From assembly GCA_042867185.1 (NCBI GenBank), contig JBHZQV010000001.1, positions 248,001 through 312,000 on the forward strand: a stretch of 64,000 nt of DNA, read 5' to 3'. A model generated the notes under the pieces. It was not told the DNA's origin, did no database searches, and saw only the letters and a program-made list of their open reading frames with translations. Position numbers and translations under genes: made by a program. Source of the stretch: Xylophilus sp042867185. Lineage in GTDB: Bacteria > Pseudomonadota > Gammaproteobacteria > Burkholderiales > Burkholderiaceae_C. Shown here piece by piece: positions 15,946 through 24,771 of the stretch. How positions within the stretch are numbered: the first letter of the stretch is position 1; each line of letters starts with the position of its first letter.

Positions 15946-17623
15946 CGAAAGGGCGCTCCAGGAAGCGCTGCGGCGCCAGCTGGCATTGCTGTCGGAGCAG
16001 TTCGCGCAGCGGCTGGAGGGCGAGTTTCAGGCGCTGGGCGCCCTGGCCGACGCGTTGCTGCAGGAGGAAGCGCACGACGCGCCGGTACCTGCGCAGCTGC
16101 AGCCGCTGCGCGACCGGCTGCACAAGATCGCCGGATCCGCCGGCACCTTCGGCTTTCCGCAACTGGGCGAAACCGCGCGGCGGCTCGAGCGCCAGGCGGC
16201 GCAATGGCTCGAGCACTTCGATGCCGAGCCGGTGGCGCTGCGGGCCTTCGCCCACGACGTACGCGGCCTGCGCACCGAGGGCCTGCCGGCACGGGCCACG
16301 CCGCCCGAGGGCCCGCTGGTGGCGCGCCGCTTGGCGCAGGGCCAGAGCTACCGCATCTTCATCCTGGAGGACGACCGGGTGGTCGGCCGCAACATGGAGC
16401 TGACGCTGCGCAACTTCGGCTACGACGCGCGCCACTACGACCGGGCCGAGACCTTCCGCGAAGCCTGCCTGAGCGAGGATCCCGATGCGCTGGTGGTCGA
16501 TGTGCACCTGGGCGACGATGCCGAAGACGGCCTGGCCCTGGCGGCCGACATCCAGGCGCGCATGCCGCAGCCGGTGCCGCTGCTGGTGATCACCTCGGAC
16601 AATCGCTTCGATATCTGGCTGCGCGCGGTGCGGGCGGGTGCCACCGGCTTCTTCGGCAAGCCGGTGAACCTCACCGACCTGGAGAACCGGCTGGAGCGCA
16701 CCTTCGTGCAGCAGAACGGCGACCCGTACCGGGTGATGATCGTCGACGACGACCTGGCGCTGGCCGAGCGCTATGCCCTGGTGCTGCGCAGCAGCGGCAT
16801 GCGGGTGGAGGTGCAGGCCCGGCCCGGGCAGGTGCTGGAGGCGATGCGCGCCTTCCTGCCCGAGGTGCTGCTGCTCGACGTGATGATGCCGGGATGCTCC
16901 GGCCCCGAGCTGGCGCAGATCATCCGCTTCCACGACGACCTGCTGCGGATCCCGATCATCTACCTCTCGGCCGAGACCGACATCGCGCGGCAGATGGACG
17001 CCCTGCTCAAGGCCGGGGACGACTTCGTCACCAAGCCGATCTCCGACAACGCCCTGGTCGCCACCGTGTTCGCCCGCGCGCAGCGCGCGCGGCTGCTCAG
17101 CGCGGCCCTGTCGCGCGACGGCCTCACCGGCCTGCTGCGCCATGCCGACATCAAGGAGCAGGTGACGCAGGAGGTGCTGCGCAACGCCCGGGGCAGCAAG
17201 CCGGCCAGCGTGGCGATGATCGACATCGACCACTTCAAGCGGATCAACGACACCTACGGCCACAGCGTGGGCGACAACGTGATCCGCAGCCTGGCCAACC
17301 TGCTGCGGCAGCGGCTGCGCCGGGCCGACCAGCTCGGCCGCTACGGCGGGGAAGAGTTCGTGGCGGTGCTGCCCGACTGCTCGCCCGCCCAGGCCCACAC
17401 CGTGCTCGACGGGATCCGGCAGCATTTCTCGCAGCTCGAGTTCATCGACCAGGGGCGCCGCTTCCACGTGACCCTCAGCGCCGGCATCGCGGCGGTGCGC
17501 GCCACCGACCAGCCCGGCGAGACGCTCGAGCGGGCCGACCGGGCGCTCTACGCGGCCAAGCACGGCGGGCGCGACCGGATCCGCCTCGCCCCGGACGAAG
17601 GCACCGACCCGCCTGCGGGCTAG
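15938..17623 (+). CDS. Hpt-REC-REC-GGDEF diguanylate cyclase
   Basis: A 561-residue soluble protein. The N-terminal Hpt domain carries His62 in LHKIAGSAGTFGF. Two receivers follow, with Asp188 (LVVDVHLGDD) and Asp314 (LLLDVMMPG). The C-terminal cyclase domain has GGEEF at 470-474 and an intact RxxD inhibitory site (RRAD) five residues before it. It would make cyclic di-GMP from two GTP. The layout is like PleD with an added phosphotransfer domain. It is translationally linked to the kinase and single-domain regulator, so it is probably the output of this phosphorelay. The ATG at 15938 overlaps the preceding gene. Confidence 0.93.
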   Translation: MADERALQEALRRQLALLSEQFAQRLEGEFQALGALADALLQEEAHDAPVPAQLQPLRDRLHKIAGSAGTFGFPQLGETARRLERQAAQWLEHFDAEPVALRAFAHDVRGLRTEGLPARATPPEGPLVARRLAQGQSYRIFILEDDRVVGRNMELTLRNFGYDARHYDRAETFREACLSEDPDALVVDVHLGDDAEDGLALAADIQARMPQPVPLLVITSDNRFDIWLRAVRAGATGFFGKPVNLTDLENRLERTFVQQNGDPYRVMIVDDDLALAERYALVLRSSGMRVEVQARPGQVLEAMRAFLPEVLLLDVMMPGCSGPELAQIIRFHDDLLRIPIIYLSAETDIARQMDALLKAGDDFVTKPISDNALVATVFARAQRARLLSAALSRDGLTGLLRHADIKEQVTQEVLRNARGSKPASVAMIDIDHFKRINDTYGHSVGDNVIRSLANLLRQRLRRADQLGRYGGEEFVAVLPDCSPAQAHTVLDGIRQHFSQLEFIDQGRRFHVTLSAGIAAVRATDQPGETLERADRALYAAKHGGRDRIRLAPDEGTDPPAG

Positions 17624-17727
17624 GGCGGCGGCCCGCGCCGGCGGGGCGACCGGCGCGCACCGACCCGCGCGGCTAAAATCGCCCTCCCAAGGCCCATGGG
17701 CGACCCCGCCCGACCCAGGTATCCCCG

Positions 17728-20700
17728 ATGAATGCTCCCACCGCCCTGGCGGCCCTCCTCGCACAGGCCGAAGGGCCTGCGCGGCTGCGCGAGATCCCGT
17801 ACAACTACACCTCGTTCTCCGACCGCGAGATCGTCATCCGCCTGCTGGGCGCGCGGGCGTGGGACATGCTGCAGCAGCTCCGCGGCGAGCGCGGCACCGG
17901 CCGCTCCGCCCGCATGCTCTACGAGGTGCTGGGCGACATCTGGGTGGTTCAGCGCAATCCGTATCTGCAGGACGACCTGCTCGACAACCCCAAGCGGCGC
18001 CGCCAGTTGGTCGAGGCCCTGCGGCACCGTCTCTCGGAAGTCGAGAAGCGCCGCACGCCGAACGCCGACGCGAAGCGCGACGCGGTGGTGGTCGATCTGC
18101 TGGGCCTGGTGGACGGCGCGGTCCGTGCCTTCGGCGCCGACTTCGACACCGTCGCCGCCCTGCGGCGCGAGGCCCGGCGCAGCCTGGGCCGGCTGACCGC
18201 CAAGGACAACATCAAGTTCGACGGCCTCTCGCGCGTGGCCCATGTCACCGACGCCACCGACTGGCGGGTCGAGTACCCGTTCGTGGTGCTGACGCCCGAC
18301 ACCGAGGAAGAGATGGCCGGCCTGGTCAAGGGCTGCATCGACCTGGGGCTGACGATCATCCCGCGCGGCGGCGGCACCGGCTACACCGGCGGCGCGATCC
18401 CGCTGACCTGGAAGAGCGCGGTGATCAACACCGAGAAGCTCGAGCAGATGACCGAGGTCGAGCTGCGCCAGCTGCCCGGCCTCGACCAGCCGGTGCCCAC
18501 CATCTGGACCGGCGCCGGCGTGGTCACCCAGCGGGTGTCCGACGCGGCCGAGCGGGCGGGCTACGTCTTCGCGGTCGACCCGACCTCGGCCGAGGCCTCG
18601 TGCGTCGGCGGCAACATCGCGATGAACGCCGGCGGCAAGAAGGCGGTGCTGTGGGGCACCGCGCTCGACAACCTGGCGTCGTGGCGCATGGTGACGCCCG
18701 ACGCGCAATGGCTGGAGGTGACCCGCATCGGCCACAACCTGGGCAAGATCCACGACGCCGACATGGCGAGCTTCGAACTCCAGTATTTCGAAGCCGACGG
18801 CAAGACGCCGATCCGCACCGAGCGGCTCGACATTCCCGGCAAGACCTTCCGCAAGGAGGGCCTGGGCAAGGACGTGACCGACAAGTTCCTCTCGGGCCTG
18901 CCGGGCATCCAGAAAGAGGGCTGCGACGGCCTGATCACCAGCGGCCGCTGGATCGTGCACCGCATGCCGCCGCACACCCGCACCGTCTGCCTGGAGTTCT
19001 TCGGCAACGCCCGGGACGCGGTGCCCAGCATCGTCGAGATCAAGGACTTCATGTTCGCCGAGCAGAAGCGCTCGGGCGTGCTGCTGGCCGGCCTGGAGCA
19101 CCTGGACGACCGCTACCTCAAGGCCGTCGGCTACGCCACCAAGTCGAAGAAGCACGGGAGCAGCGGATCGTCGGTGCCGAAGATGGTGCTGTTCGGCGAC
19201 ATCAGCGGCGACGATGCCGACGCGGTGGCCCGCGTCACCAGCGAGGTGGTGCGCATCGCCAATTCGCGCAGCGGCGAAGGCTTCGTCGCGATCAGCCCCG
19301 AGGCGCGCAAGAAGTTCTGGCTCGACCGCAAGCGCACCGCCGCCATCAGCAAGCACACCAACGCCTTCAAGATCAACGAGGACGTGGTGATCCCGCTGCC
19401 GCGGATGGCCGAGTACACCGACGGCATCGAGCGGATCAACATCGAGCTGAGCCTGCGCAACAAGTTGAAGCTCTGCGACGCGCTGGAGGATTTCTTCGCC
19501 GGCGGCGCGCTGCCGCTGGGCAAGAGCGAAGACGACGGCGACATCCCGGCCGCCGAGATGCTGGAAGACCGGGTGGCCCAGGCCCTGGCGCTGATGGCCG
19601 AGGTGCGCGCCCGGTGGCAGGGCTGGCTGCAGGACGTGGCCACCCTGTTCCCGCAGCTGCAGGACCACACGCTGCGCGCCAGCTGGAAGACGCAGATCCG
19701 CCAGCCGCTGCAGACGATCTTCGGCGGCGCCGGCTTCCAGCCGCTGATCGACGAGGTGAACGCGATCCACAAGCGGGTGCTGAAGGGCCGGGTCTGGGTG
19801 GCCCTGCACATGCATGCCGGCGACGGCAACGTGCACACCAACCTGCCGGTCAACAGCGACGACTACGACATGCTGCAGACGGCGCACGAGGCGGTCGCGC
19901 GCATCATGGTGCTGGCCCGCAGCCTCGACGGCGTGATCTCGGGCGAGCACGGCATCGGCATCACCAAGCTCGAATTCCTCACCGACGAAGAGCTGCAGCC
20001 GTTCACCGACTACAAGCGGCGCGTCGACCCGGAAGGCCGCTTCAACAAGGGCAAGCTGCTACGAAATAAAGAGCATGGGGCCGGCGCTGAAAGCCGGCTG
20101 CAGCCCGATTCGGCCTCCAATTTCGGCCTGCACGCCGACCTGACCAACGCCTACACGCCGAGCTTCGGCCTGATGGGCCACGAGTCTTTGATCATGCAGC
20201 AGAGCGACATCGGCGCCATCGCCGATTCGGTCAAGGACTGCCTGCGCTGCGGCAAGTGCAAGCCGGTCTGCGCCACCCATGTGCCGCGCGCCAACCTGCT
20301 CTACAGCCCGCGCAACAAGATCCTCGCCACCTCGCTGCTGGTCGAGGCTTTCCTGTACGAGGAGCAGACCCGCCGCGGCGTGTCGATCAAGCACTGGCAG
20401 GAGTTCGAGGATGTGGCCGACCACTGCACCGTCTGCCACAAGTGCCTGACGCCGTGCCCGGTGAACATCGATTTCGGCGACGTGTCGATGAACATGCGCA
20501 ACCTGCTGCGCAAGATGGGCCAGAAATCGTTCCGGCCCGGCAATGCGGCGGCGATGTTCTTCCTGAACGCGACCAACCCGCAGACCATCAAGCTGATGCG
20601 CGGCGCGATGGTCGACGTCGGCTTCAAGGCGCAGCGCGCGGCGAACAAGCTGCTGGGCGGCCTGGCGCGCAAGCAGACCGCGCACCCGCCGGCGACCGTC

Positions 20701-21651
20701 GGCCGGGCACCGCTCAAGGAGCAGGTGATCCACTTCGTCAACAAGAAGATGCCCGGCGGCCTGCCGAAGAAGACCGCGCGGGCGCTGCTCGACATCGAAG
20801 ACCGCGACTACGTGCCGATCATCCGCGACCCGAAGGCGACGACCACCGAGAGCGAGGCCGTCTTCTACTTCCCCGGCTGCGGCTCGGAGCGGCTGTTCAG
20901 CCAGGTGGGCCTGGCGACGCAGGCGATGCTCTGGCACGCGGGCGTGCAGACGGTGCTGCCGCCGGGCTACCTGTGCTGCGGCTATCCGCAGAAGGGCAGC
21001 GGCCAGTTCGACGCCGCCGACAAGATCATCACCGACAACCGGGTGCTGTTCCACCGGGTGGCCAACACCCTCAATTACCTCGACATCAAGACGGTGGTGG
21101 TGAGCTGCGGCACCTGCTACGACCAGCTGCAGGGCTACCAGTTCGACAAGATCTTCCCCGGCTGCCGGATCATCGACATCCACGAGTTCCTGCTGGAGAA
21201 GGGCCTGACGCTCGATGCCGGCGGTGCCTACCTCTACCACGACCCCTGCCACACGCCGATGAAGCTGCAGGAGCCGATGAAGACGGTCAAGGCTCTGCTG
21301 GGCGACAACGTGCTCAAGAGCGAGCGCTGCTGCGGCGAATCGGGCACCCTGGGCGTCACCCGGCCGGACATCTCCACCCAGGTCCGCTTCCGCAAGGAAG
21401 AGGAACTGAAGAAGGGCGAGGCCGCGCTGCGCGCCAAGGCCGAGCTGCCGGCCGAGTCCAACGTCAAGATCCTCACCAGCTGCCCGAGCTGCCTGCAGGG
21501 CCTGAAGCGCTACGGCGACGACCTGAACAACGGCCTGCTGGAGGCCGACTACATCGTGGTCGAGATGGCCCGCCACATCCTCGGCGAGGAGTGGATGCCG
21601 GCGTACGTGGCGGCCGCCAACAGCGGCGGCATCGAGCGGGTGCTGGTGTAG
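17728..21651 (+). CDS. FAD-linked oxidase / Fe-S / CCG-domain oxidoreductase (DUF3683 family)
   Basis: A 1307-residue multidomain flavoprotein. An N-terminal DUF3683-type region (about 1-170) precedes a D-lactate dehydrogenase-like FAD-binding domain (PRGGGTGYTGGAIPL) and its C-terminal half (GEHGIGITKLEF). Two 4Fe-4S motifs follow (Cys838/841/844/848 and Cys900/903/906/910). Two CCG domains complete it (Cys1051 with Cys1083-1084, and Cys1174 with Cys1201-1202). The build is that of a D-2-hydroxyacid dehydrogenase fused to GlcF/LldE-like electron-transfer parts; the substrate is unknown. An extra stretch at about residues 778-800 carries a repeat-derived palindrome. A TAAAAT hexamer lies at 17674-17679. 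Confidence 0.9.
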   Translation: MNAPTALAALLAQAEGPARLREIPYNYTSFSDREIVIRLLGARAWDMLQQLRGERGTGRSARMLYEVLGDIWVVQRNPYLQDDLLDNPKRRRQLVEALRHRLSEVEKRRTPNADAKRDAVVVDLLGLVDGAVRAFGADFDTVAALRREARRSLGRLTAKDNIKFDGLSRVAHVTDATDWRVEYPFVVLTPDTEEEMAGLVKGCIDLGLTIIPRGGGTGYTGGAIPLTWKSAVINTEKLEQMTEVELRQLPGLDQPVPTIWTGAGVVTQRVSDAAERAGYVFAVDPTSAEASCVGGNIAMNAGGKKAVLWGTALDNLASWRMVTPDAQWLEVTRIGHNLGKIHDADMASFELQYFEADGKTPIRTERLDIPGKTFRKEGLGKDVTDKFLSGLPGIQKEGCDGLITSGRWIVHRMPPHTRTVCLEFFGNARDAVPSIVEIKDFMFAEQKRSGVLLAGLEHLDDRYLKAVGYATKSKKHGSSGSSVPKMVLFGDISGDDADAVARVTSEVVRIANSRSGEGFVAISPEARKKFWLDRKRTAAISKHTNAFKINEDVVIPLPRMAEYTDGIERINIELSLRNKLKLCDALEDFFAGGALPLGKSEDDGDIPAAEMLEDRVAQALALMAEVRARWQGWLQDVATLFPQLQDHTLRASWKTQIRQPLQTIFGGAGFQPLIDEVNAIHKRVLKGRVWVALHMHAGDGNVHTNLPVNSDDYDMLQTAHEAVARIMVLARSLDGVISGEHGIGITKLEFLTDEELQPFTDYKRRVDPEGRFNKGKLLRNKEHGAGAESRLQPDSASNFGLHADLTNAYTPSFGLMGHESLIMQQSDIGAIADSVKDCLRCGKCKPVCATHVPRANLLYSPRNKILATSLLVEAFLYEEQTRRGVSIKHWQEFEDVADHCTVCHKCLTPCPVNIDFGDVSMNMRNLLRKMGQKSFRPGNAAAMFFLNATNPQTIKLMRGAMVDVGFKAQRAANKLLGGLARKQTAHPPATVGRAPLKEQVIHFVNKKMPGGLPKKTARALLDIEDRDYVPIIRDPKATTTESEAVFYFPGCGSERLFSQVGLATQAMLWHAGVQTVLPPGYLCCGYPQKGSGQFDAADKIITDNRVLFHRVANTLNYLDIKTVVVSCGTCYDQLQGYQFDKIFPGCRIIDIHEFLLEKGLTLDAGGAYLYHDPCHTPMKLQEPMKTVKALLGDNVLKSERCCGESGTLGVTRPDISTQVRFRKEEELKKGEAALRAKAELPAESNVKILTSCPSCLQGLKRYGDDLNNGLLEADYIVVEMARHILGEEWMPAYVAAANSGGIERVLV
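20058..20074. repeat. 17-nt AT-rich palindrome inside the large oxidoreductase gene
   Basis: GCTACGAAATAAAGAGC, flanked on its right by a GCCGGCGCTGAAAGCCGGC hairpin. It belongs to the GCTA-n-AGC 17-nt family found at five other places in the window, but here it lies within a reading frame. It encodes part of the linker between the FAD-oxidase half and the first Fe-S motif (residues LLRNKEHGAGAES). Confidence 0.6.
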
Positions 21652-21683
21652 CGGTTTGGCACGCGGCCGCCGCGCCGCGGGCC

Positions 21684-21689
21684 AATAAT
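21684..21689 (+). promoter_or_regulatory. -10-like hexamer 6 nt before the HIT gene
   Basis: AATAAT followed by CGCGGC and the ATG at 21696. The spacing to the start codon is the same 6 nt as for hemA, folE and the TPR gene at 62035, consistent with leaderless transcription. No clear -35 is visible. Confidence 0.4.
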
Positions 21690-21695
21690 CGCGGC

Positions 21696-22157
21696 ATGTC
21701 CCTGCAATCGATTCCCCGCGTCGCCGGCTGCGTGCTGTGCGACGGCGATGGCGGCGCGCCGGTCTGGCGCGGTCCGCACTTCCGCGTGGTCCGCGCCGAC
21801 GAGGCGGGCTTTCCCGCCTTCTACCGGCTGGTCTGGACGCGGCACGTGCCCGAGTTCTCCGACCTGTCGGTGGAAGACCGTTTCCTGTGCATGGAGGCGG
21901 TGGCCGCGGTCGAGCAGGTGCTGCGCCGCGAGCTGCGGCCCGAGAAGATCAACCTGGCCGCGTTCGGCAACCTGGTGCCGCACCTGCACTGGCACATCGT
22001 CGCCCGCTTCGAGGACGACAGCCACTTTCCCGCGCCGGTCTGGGCCGCCGCCGCCCGGCCGCGCGACATGGCCCACGAGAACGCGCTGGCGCGGCGCATG
22101 CCGGCGATCGACGCGGCCATCGCCGCGCGCCTCGACGCGGGCCCGGCCGCCGCATGA
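21696..22157 (+). CDS. HIT family protein
   Basis: A 153-residue histidine-triad protein. The motif PHLHWHIVAR places the triad at His96, His98 and His100. The N-terminal CVLC pair (residues 12-15) is a common zinc-type feature in this subgroup. HIT proteins hydrolyse or transfer nucleotide monophosphates from dinucleotides or adenylated compounds; the substrate here is unknown. It is 44 nt after the oxidoreductase gene and 34 nt before the DUF971 gene on the same strand. Confidence 0.9.
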   Translation: MSLQSIPRVAGCVLCDGDGGAPVWRGPHFRVVRADEAGFPAFYRLVWTRHVPEFSDLSVEDRFLCMEAVAAVEQVLRRELRPEKINLAAFGNLVPHLHWHIVARFEDDSHFPAPVWAAAARPRDMAHENALARRMPAIDAAIAARLDAGPAAA

Positions 22158-22191
22158 GCGGCCGCCATTTCTTCAGAACAGGAGCCCTCGC

Positions 22192-22608
22192 ATGGCTGGA
22201 TTGACACCGGGCGGCGCGACGCCCGAAGCCCTCACGCTGCACGGCGCGTCGCGGGTGCTCGAAGTCGCTTTTTCCGACGGCGCCCGGTTCCGTCTGCCGT
22301 TCGAGCTGCTGCGCATCTGCTCGCCCTCGGCCGAGGTGCAGGGCCACGGGCCCGGCCAGGAGACGCTGCAGACCGGCAAGCGCGACGTCGGCATCGTGGC
22401 GCTGGAGCCGGTCGGCAACTACGCGGTCAAGCCGGTCTTCAGCGACGGCCACGACACCGGCATCTACACCTGGGCCTACCTCTACGAGCTGGGAGCCGGG
22501 CAGGCCGCGCACTGGTCGCGCTATGAGAAGCGCCTGGCCGACGCGGGCCGCGCACGCGACGATGCGATGCCGCCCCGCGGCGGCGCGGGCTGCTCCCGCC
22601 ACGGCTGA
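22192..22608 (+). CDS. DUF971 domain protein (gamma-butyrobetaine hydroxylase N-terminal-like)
   Basis: A 138-residue protein whose body (FSDGARFRLPFELLRICSPS, then VALEPVGNYAVKPVFSDGH and GIYTWAYLYELG) is the DUF971 fold. That fold is also found at the N-terminus of gamma-butyrobetaine dioxygenase and in Fe-S-related proteins. An AGGAG site precedes the ATG. In Burkholderiales it is regularly placed just before ubiE, as here. Its function is not established; a role near Fe-S or ubiquinone metabolism is only suggested by neighbourhood. The C-terminal 20 residues are low-complexity. Confidence 0.85.
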   Translation: MAGLTPGGATPEALTLHGASRVLEVAFSDGARFRLPFELLRICSPSAEVQGHGPGQETLQTGKRDVGIVALEPVGNYAVKPVFSDGHDTGIYTWAYLYELGAGQAAHWSRYEKRLADAGRARDDAMPPRGGAGCSRHG

Positions 22609-22665
22609 CCGTCGCGCGGCGGCGTGCGCAGGCCCTGCGGCTCCGCAGGCGCCTGCAGATAGTTT

Positions 22666-22682
22666 GCTATTAATTTAATAGC
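22666..22682. repeat. 17-nt AT-rich palindrome between DUF971 gene and ubiE
   Basis: GCTATTAATTTAATAGC, an almost perfect palindrome standing out from the surrounding GC-rich DNA. It is flanked by CCTGCAG on the left and CTGCAGG on the right, which extends the symmetry. Just upstream is a CTGCGG/CCGCAG hairpin. The region 22609-22806 between the two genes shows nothing else recognisable. Confidence 0.75.
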
Positions 22683-22806
22683 TGCAGGCCGGCGATCCGC
22701 ATCGGCTGCGGCCCGGTTTGGTTTTGATTTCTCCGCGCCGAAGCCCCGCCATGGACGCGGGGCTCTGCAGGGCGCGGGCCCTTTTCACCACTAGCATCTA
22801 CGCAAC

Positions 22807-23538
22807 ATGAGCACCACCCATTTCGGATACCAATCGGTCGAAGAGAAAGACAAGGCACGCGCAGTGCGCAAGGTCTTCGATTCCGTCGCGCCCAAGTACG
22901 ACGTGATGAACGACCTGATGTCCGCCGGGCTGCACCGCGCCTGGAAGGCCTACACCGTCATGGTGGCCAACGTGCAGGAGGGCCAGCAGGTGCTCGACAT
23001 CGCCGGCGGCACCGGCGACCTGGCACTGGCCTTCGCCAAGAAGGCCGGCCTGCGCGGCTGCGTGGTGCACACCGACATCAACGCCGCGATGCTCTCCACC
23101 GGGCGCGACCGCCTGCTGGACCTGGGCGTGGTGCTGCCCACGACCGTGTGCGACGCCGAGCAGCTGCCCTTCGCCGACAACCGTTTCGACCTGGTCAGCG
23201 TGGCCTTCGGCCTGCGCAACATGACCCACAAGGACGTGGCGCTGGCCGAGATGTGCCGCGTGCTGCGGCCCGGCGGCAAGCTGCTGGTGCTGGAGTTCTC
23301 GCAGGTCGCCCGCCCGCTGGCCAAGGCCTACGACTGGTATTCCTTCAAGGTGCTGCCGCGCATCGGCCAGCTGGTGGCGGGCGATGCGTCGAGCTACCGC
23401 TACCTGGCCGAGTCGATCCGCATGCATCCGGGCCAGCAGGAGCTGAAGACCCTGATGCAGAAAAGCGGTTTCGGCCATGTGGACTACCACAACATGACCG
23501 GCGGCATCGCGGCCCTGCATGTTGGAATCAAGTGCTGA
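22807..23538 (+). CDS. ubiE: Bifunctional demethylmenaquinone/ubiquinone C-methyltransferase
   Basis: A 243-residue SAM-dependent methyltransferase acting on the C2 position of the ubiquinone precursor ring (and on demethylmenaquinone where present). The N-terminal VFDSVAPKYDVMNDLMSAG is the UbiE signature 1; the SAM loop is DIAGGTGDLA; NMTGGIAALHVG near the C-terminus is UbiE signature 2. Length is typical. It heads a co-directional block with a Tim44-like gene, ubiJ and ubiB, linking the block to ubiquinone synthesis. Confidence 0.97.
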   Translation: MSTTHFGYQSVEEKDKARAVRKVFDSVAPKYDVMNDLMSAGLHRAWKAYTVMVANVQEGQQVLDIAGGTGDLALAFAKKAGLRGCVVHTDINAAMLSTGRDRLLDLGVVLPTTVCDAEQLPFADNRFDLVSVAFGLRNMTHKDVALAEMCRVLRPGGKLLVLEFSQVARPLAKAYDWYSFKVLPRIGQLVAGDASSYRYLAESIRMHPGQQELKTLMQKSGFGHVDYHNMTGGIAALHVGIKC

Positions 23539-23620
23539 ACGGGCCGCGCCGGTCCCTGTCAATTTCGAGTGATGCCCCCAGGTACGGCATCGGGTTTTGG
23601 TCTACAAGAAGGAGCGCGAC

Positions 23621-24688
23621 ATGATGAAGGTGTGGTCTGCAGTGCTGGTGGCAGTGCTGATGGTGGGAAGTTTCGATGCCGAGGCTCGCCGCATGGGCGG
23701 GGGCGGCTCGGTCGGCCGCCAGTCGAACAGCGTGACCCAGCGCGAAGCGGCACCGCGCCAGGCGCCGGCCAACCCGCAGAACGGCAGCAACGCCGCCGCG
23801 CCGGCCGCCGCCGGTGCCGCCGCGGCGCCTGCCGCCGCCGGTGCCGCCGCGGCGCCTGCCGCCGCCGCGGCGCGCAAGCCGTGGGCGGGCATGCTGGGCG
23901 GCCTGGCCGCCGGCCTGGGCCTCGCGTGGCTGGCCCACTCGCTCGGCCTGGGCGGTGCGTTCGGCAACATCCTGATGTTCGCGCTGCTGGCCTTCGCGGC
24001 CATCGCCATCGTCGGCTTCGTCATGCGCCGCCGCAACGGCGGCAATGCAGGCGCGTCGGCCTCGCCTTTCGCCTTCCAGGGCGCCGGCAACGGCAACGGC
24101 CCGAAGCCCGAGACGCCCGCGCAGTACAACCCGGCCAAGGTGGGTAACGACGCCTCGGCGCGCCCCTGGGAAAACCAGGCCACGGCGTTCGACGCACGCC
24201 CGTCCGGCGGCGCCGAATCCGGCTCGATGATCGGCTCGGCCCTCGGCGGCGCGGCCGCCGCCAGCGGCACCTCGGCCCTGGCCGGTTCGCAGACCTGGGG
24301 CGTGCCCGCGGGTTTCGACACCCCCGGCTTCCTGGCCGCTGCCAAGCGCAACTTCGTGACCCTGCAGGACGCCTGGGACCGTGCCGACATCGACGCCCTG
24401 CGTTCGATGATGACCAACAACATGGTCAACGAGATCCGCACCCAGCTGTCGGAGCGCGAGCGCCACCTGGGCGGCCGCGCCAACAAGACCGAAGTGGTGG
24501 TGCTCGAGGCGCAGCTGCTGGGCATCGAGGAAGAGGCCGACGGCTACCTCGCCAGCGTCGAGTTCTCCGGCATGATCCGCGAAGAGCCTTCGGCCGGCCC
24601 GAGCCCTTTCCGCGAAGTCTGGAACATGGCCAAGCCGAAGGACGGCAGCGCCGGCTGGCTGGTGGCGGGCGTGCAGGCGCTGCAGTAA
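23621..24688 (+). CDS. Tim44-like domain membrane protein
   Basis: A 355-residue protein preceded by AAGGAG. It has an N-terminal signal-like segment (VWSAVLVAVLMVGSFDAEA), a low-complexity Ala/Pro stretch at about 60-85, two transmembrane helices around 90-130, and a C-terminal Tim44/mL45-like domain (about 225-355; KRNFVTLQDAWDRADIDALR, VAGVQALQ end). Such proteins in betaproteobacteria sit between ubiE and ubiJ; a role in membrane protein or lipid handling is only suspected. The Ala/Pro stretch is coded by a 27-bp tandem repeat, so its length may vary between strains. There is a second in-frame ATG at 23624. Confidence 0.85.
   Translation: MMKVWSAVLVAVLMVGSFDAEARRMGGGGSVGRQSNSVTQREAAPRQAPANPQNGSNAAAPAAAGAAAAPAAAGAAAAPAAAAARKPWAGMLGGLAAGLGLAWLAHSLGLGGAFGNILMFALLAFAAIAIVGFVMRRRNGGNAGASASPFAFQGAGNGNGPKPETPAQYNPAKVGNDASARPWENQATAFDARPSGGAESGSMIGSALGGAAAASGTSALAGSQTWGVPAGFDTPGFLAAAKRNFVTLQDAWDRADIDALRSMMTNNMVNEIRTQLSERERHLGGRANKTEVVVLEAQLLGIEEEADGYLASVEFSGMIREEPSAGPSPFREVWNMAKPKDGSAGWLVAGVQALQ
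23804..23875 (+). repeat. 27-bp tandem repeat in the Tim44-like gene
   Basis: Two perfect 27-bp copies (23804-23830 and 23831-23857) and a partial third. They encode AAAGAAAAP units. Being a multiple of three, gain or loss of copies keeps the frame. Confidence 0.85.
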
Positions 24689-24705
24689 ACCGCAGCCGCC
24701 ACGCG

Positions 24706-24736
24706 CGGCATGCCCCCTGGAATGAGGGGCATGCCG
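24706..24736 (+). terminator. Strong hairpin after the Tim44-like gene
   Basis: A perfect 11-bp stem, CGGCATGCCCC (24706-24716) with GGGGCATGCCG (24726-24736), 17 nt after the stop. No T-run follows, so it may be an attenuator or an mRNA-end stabiliser rather than a full intrinsic terminator. Confidence 0.45.
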
Positions 24737-24771
24737 GGTCGGGCGGCCCGATCAGGGGAATAATGGGGACT

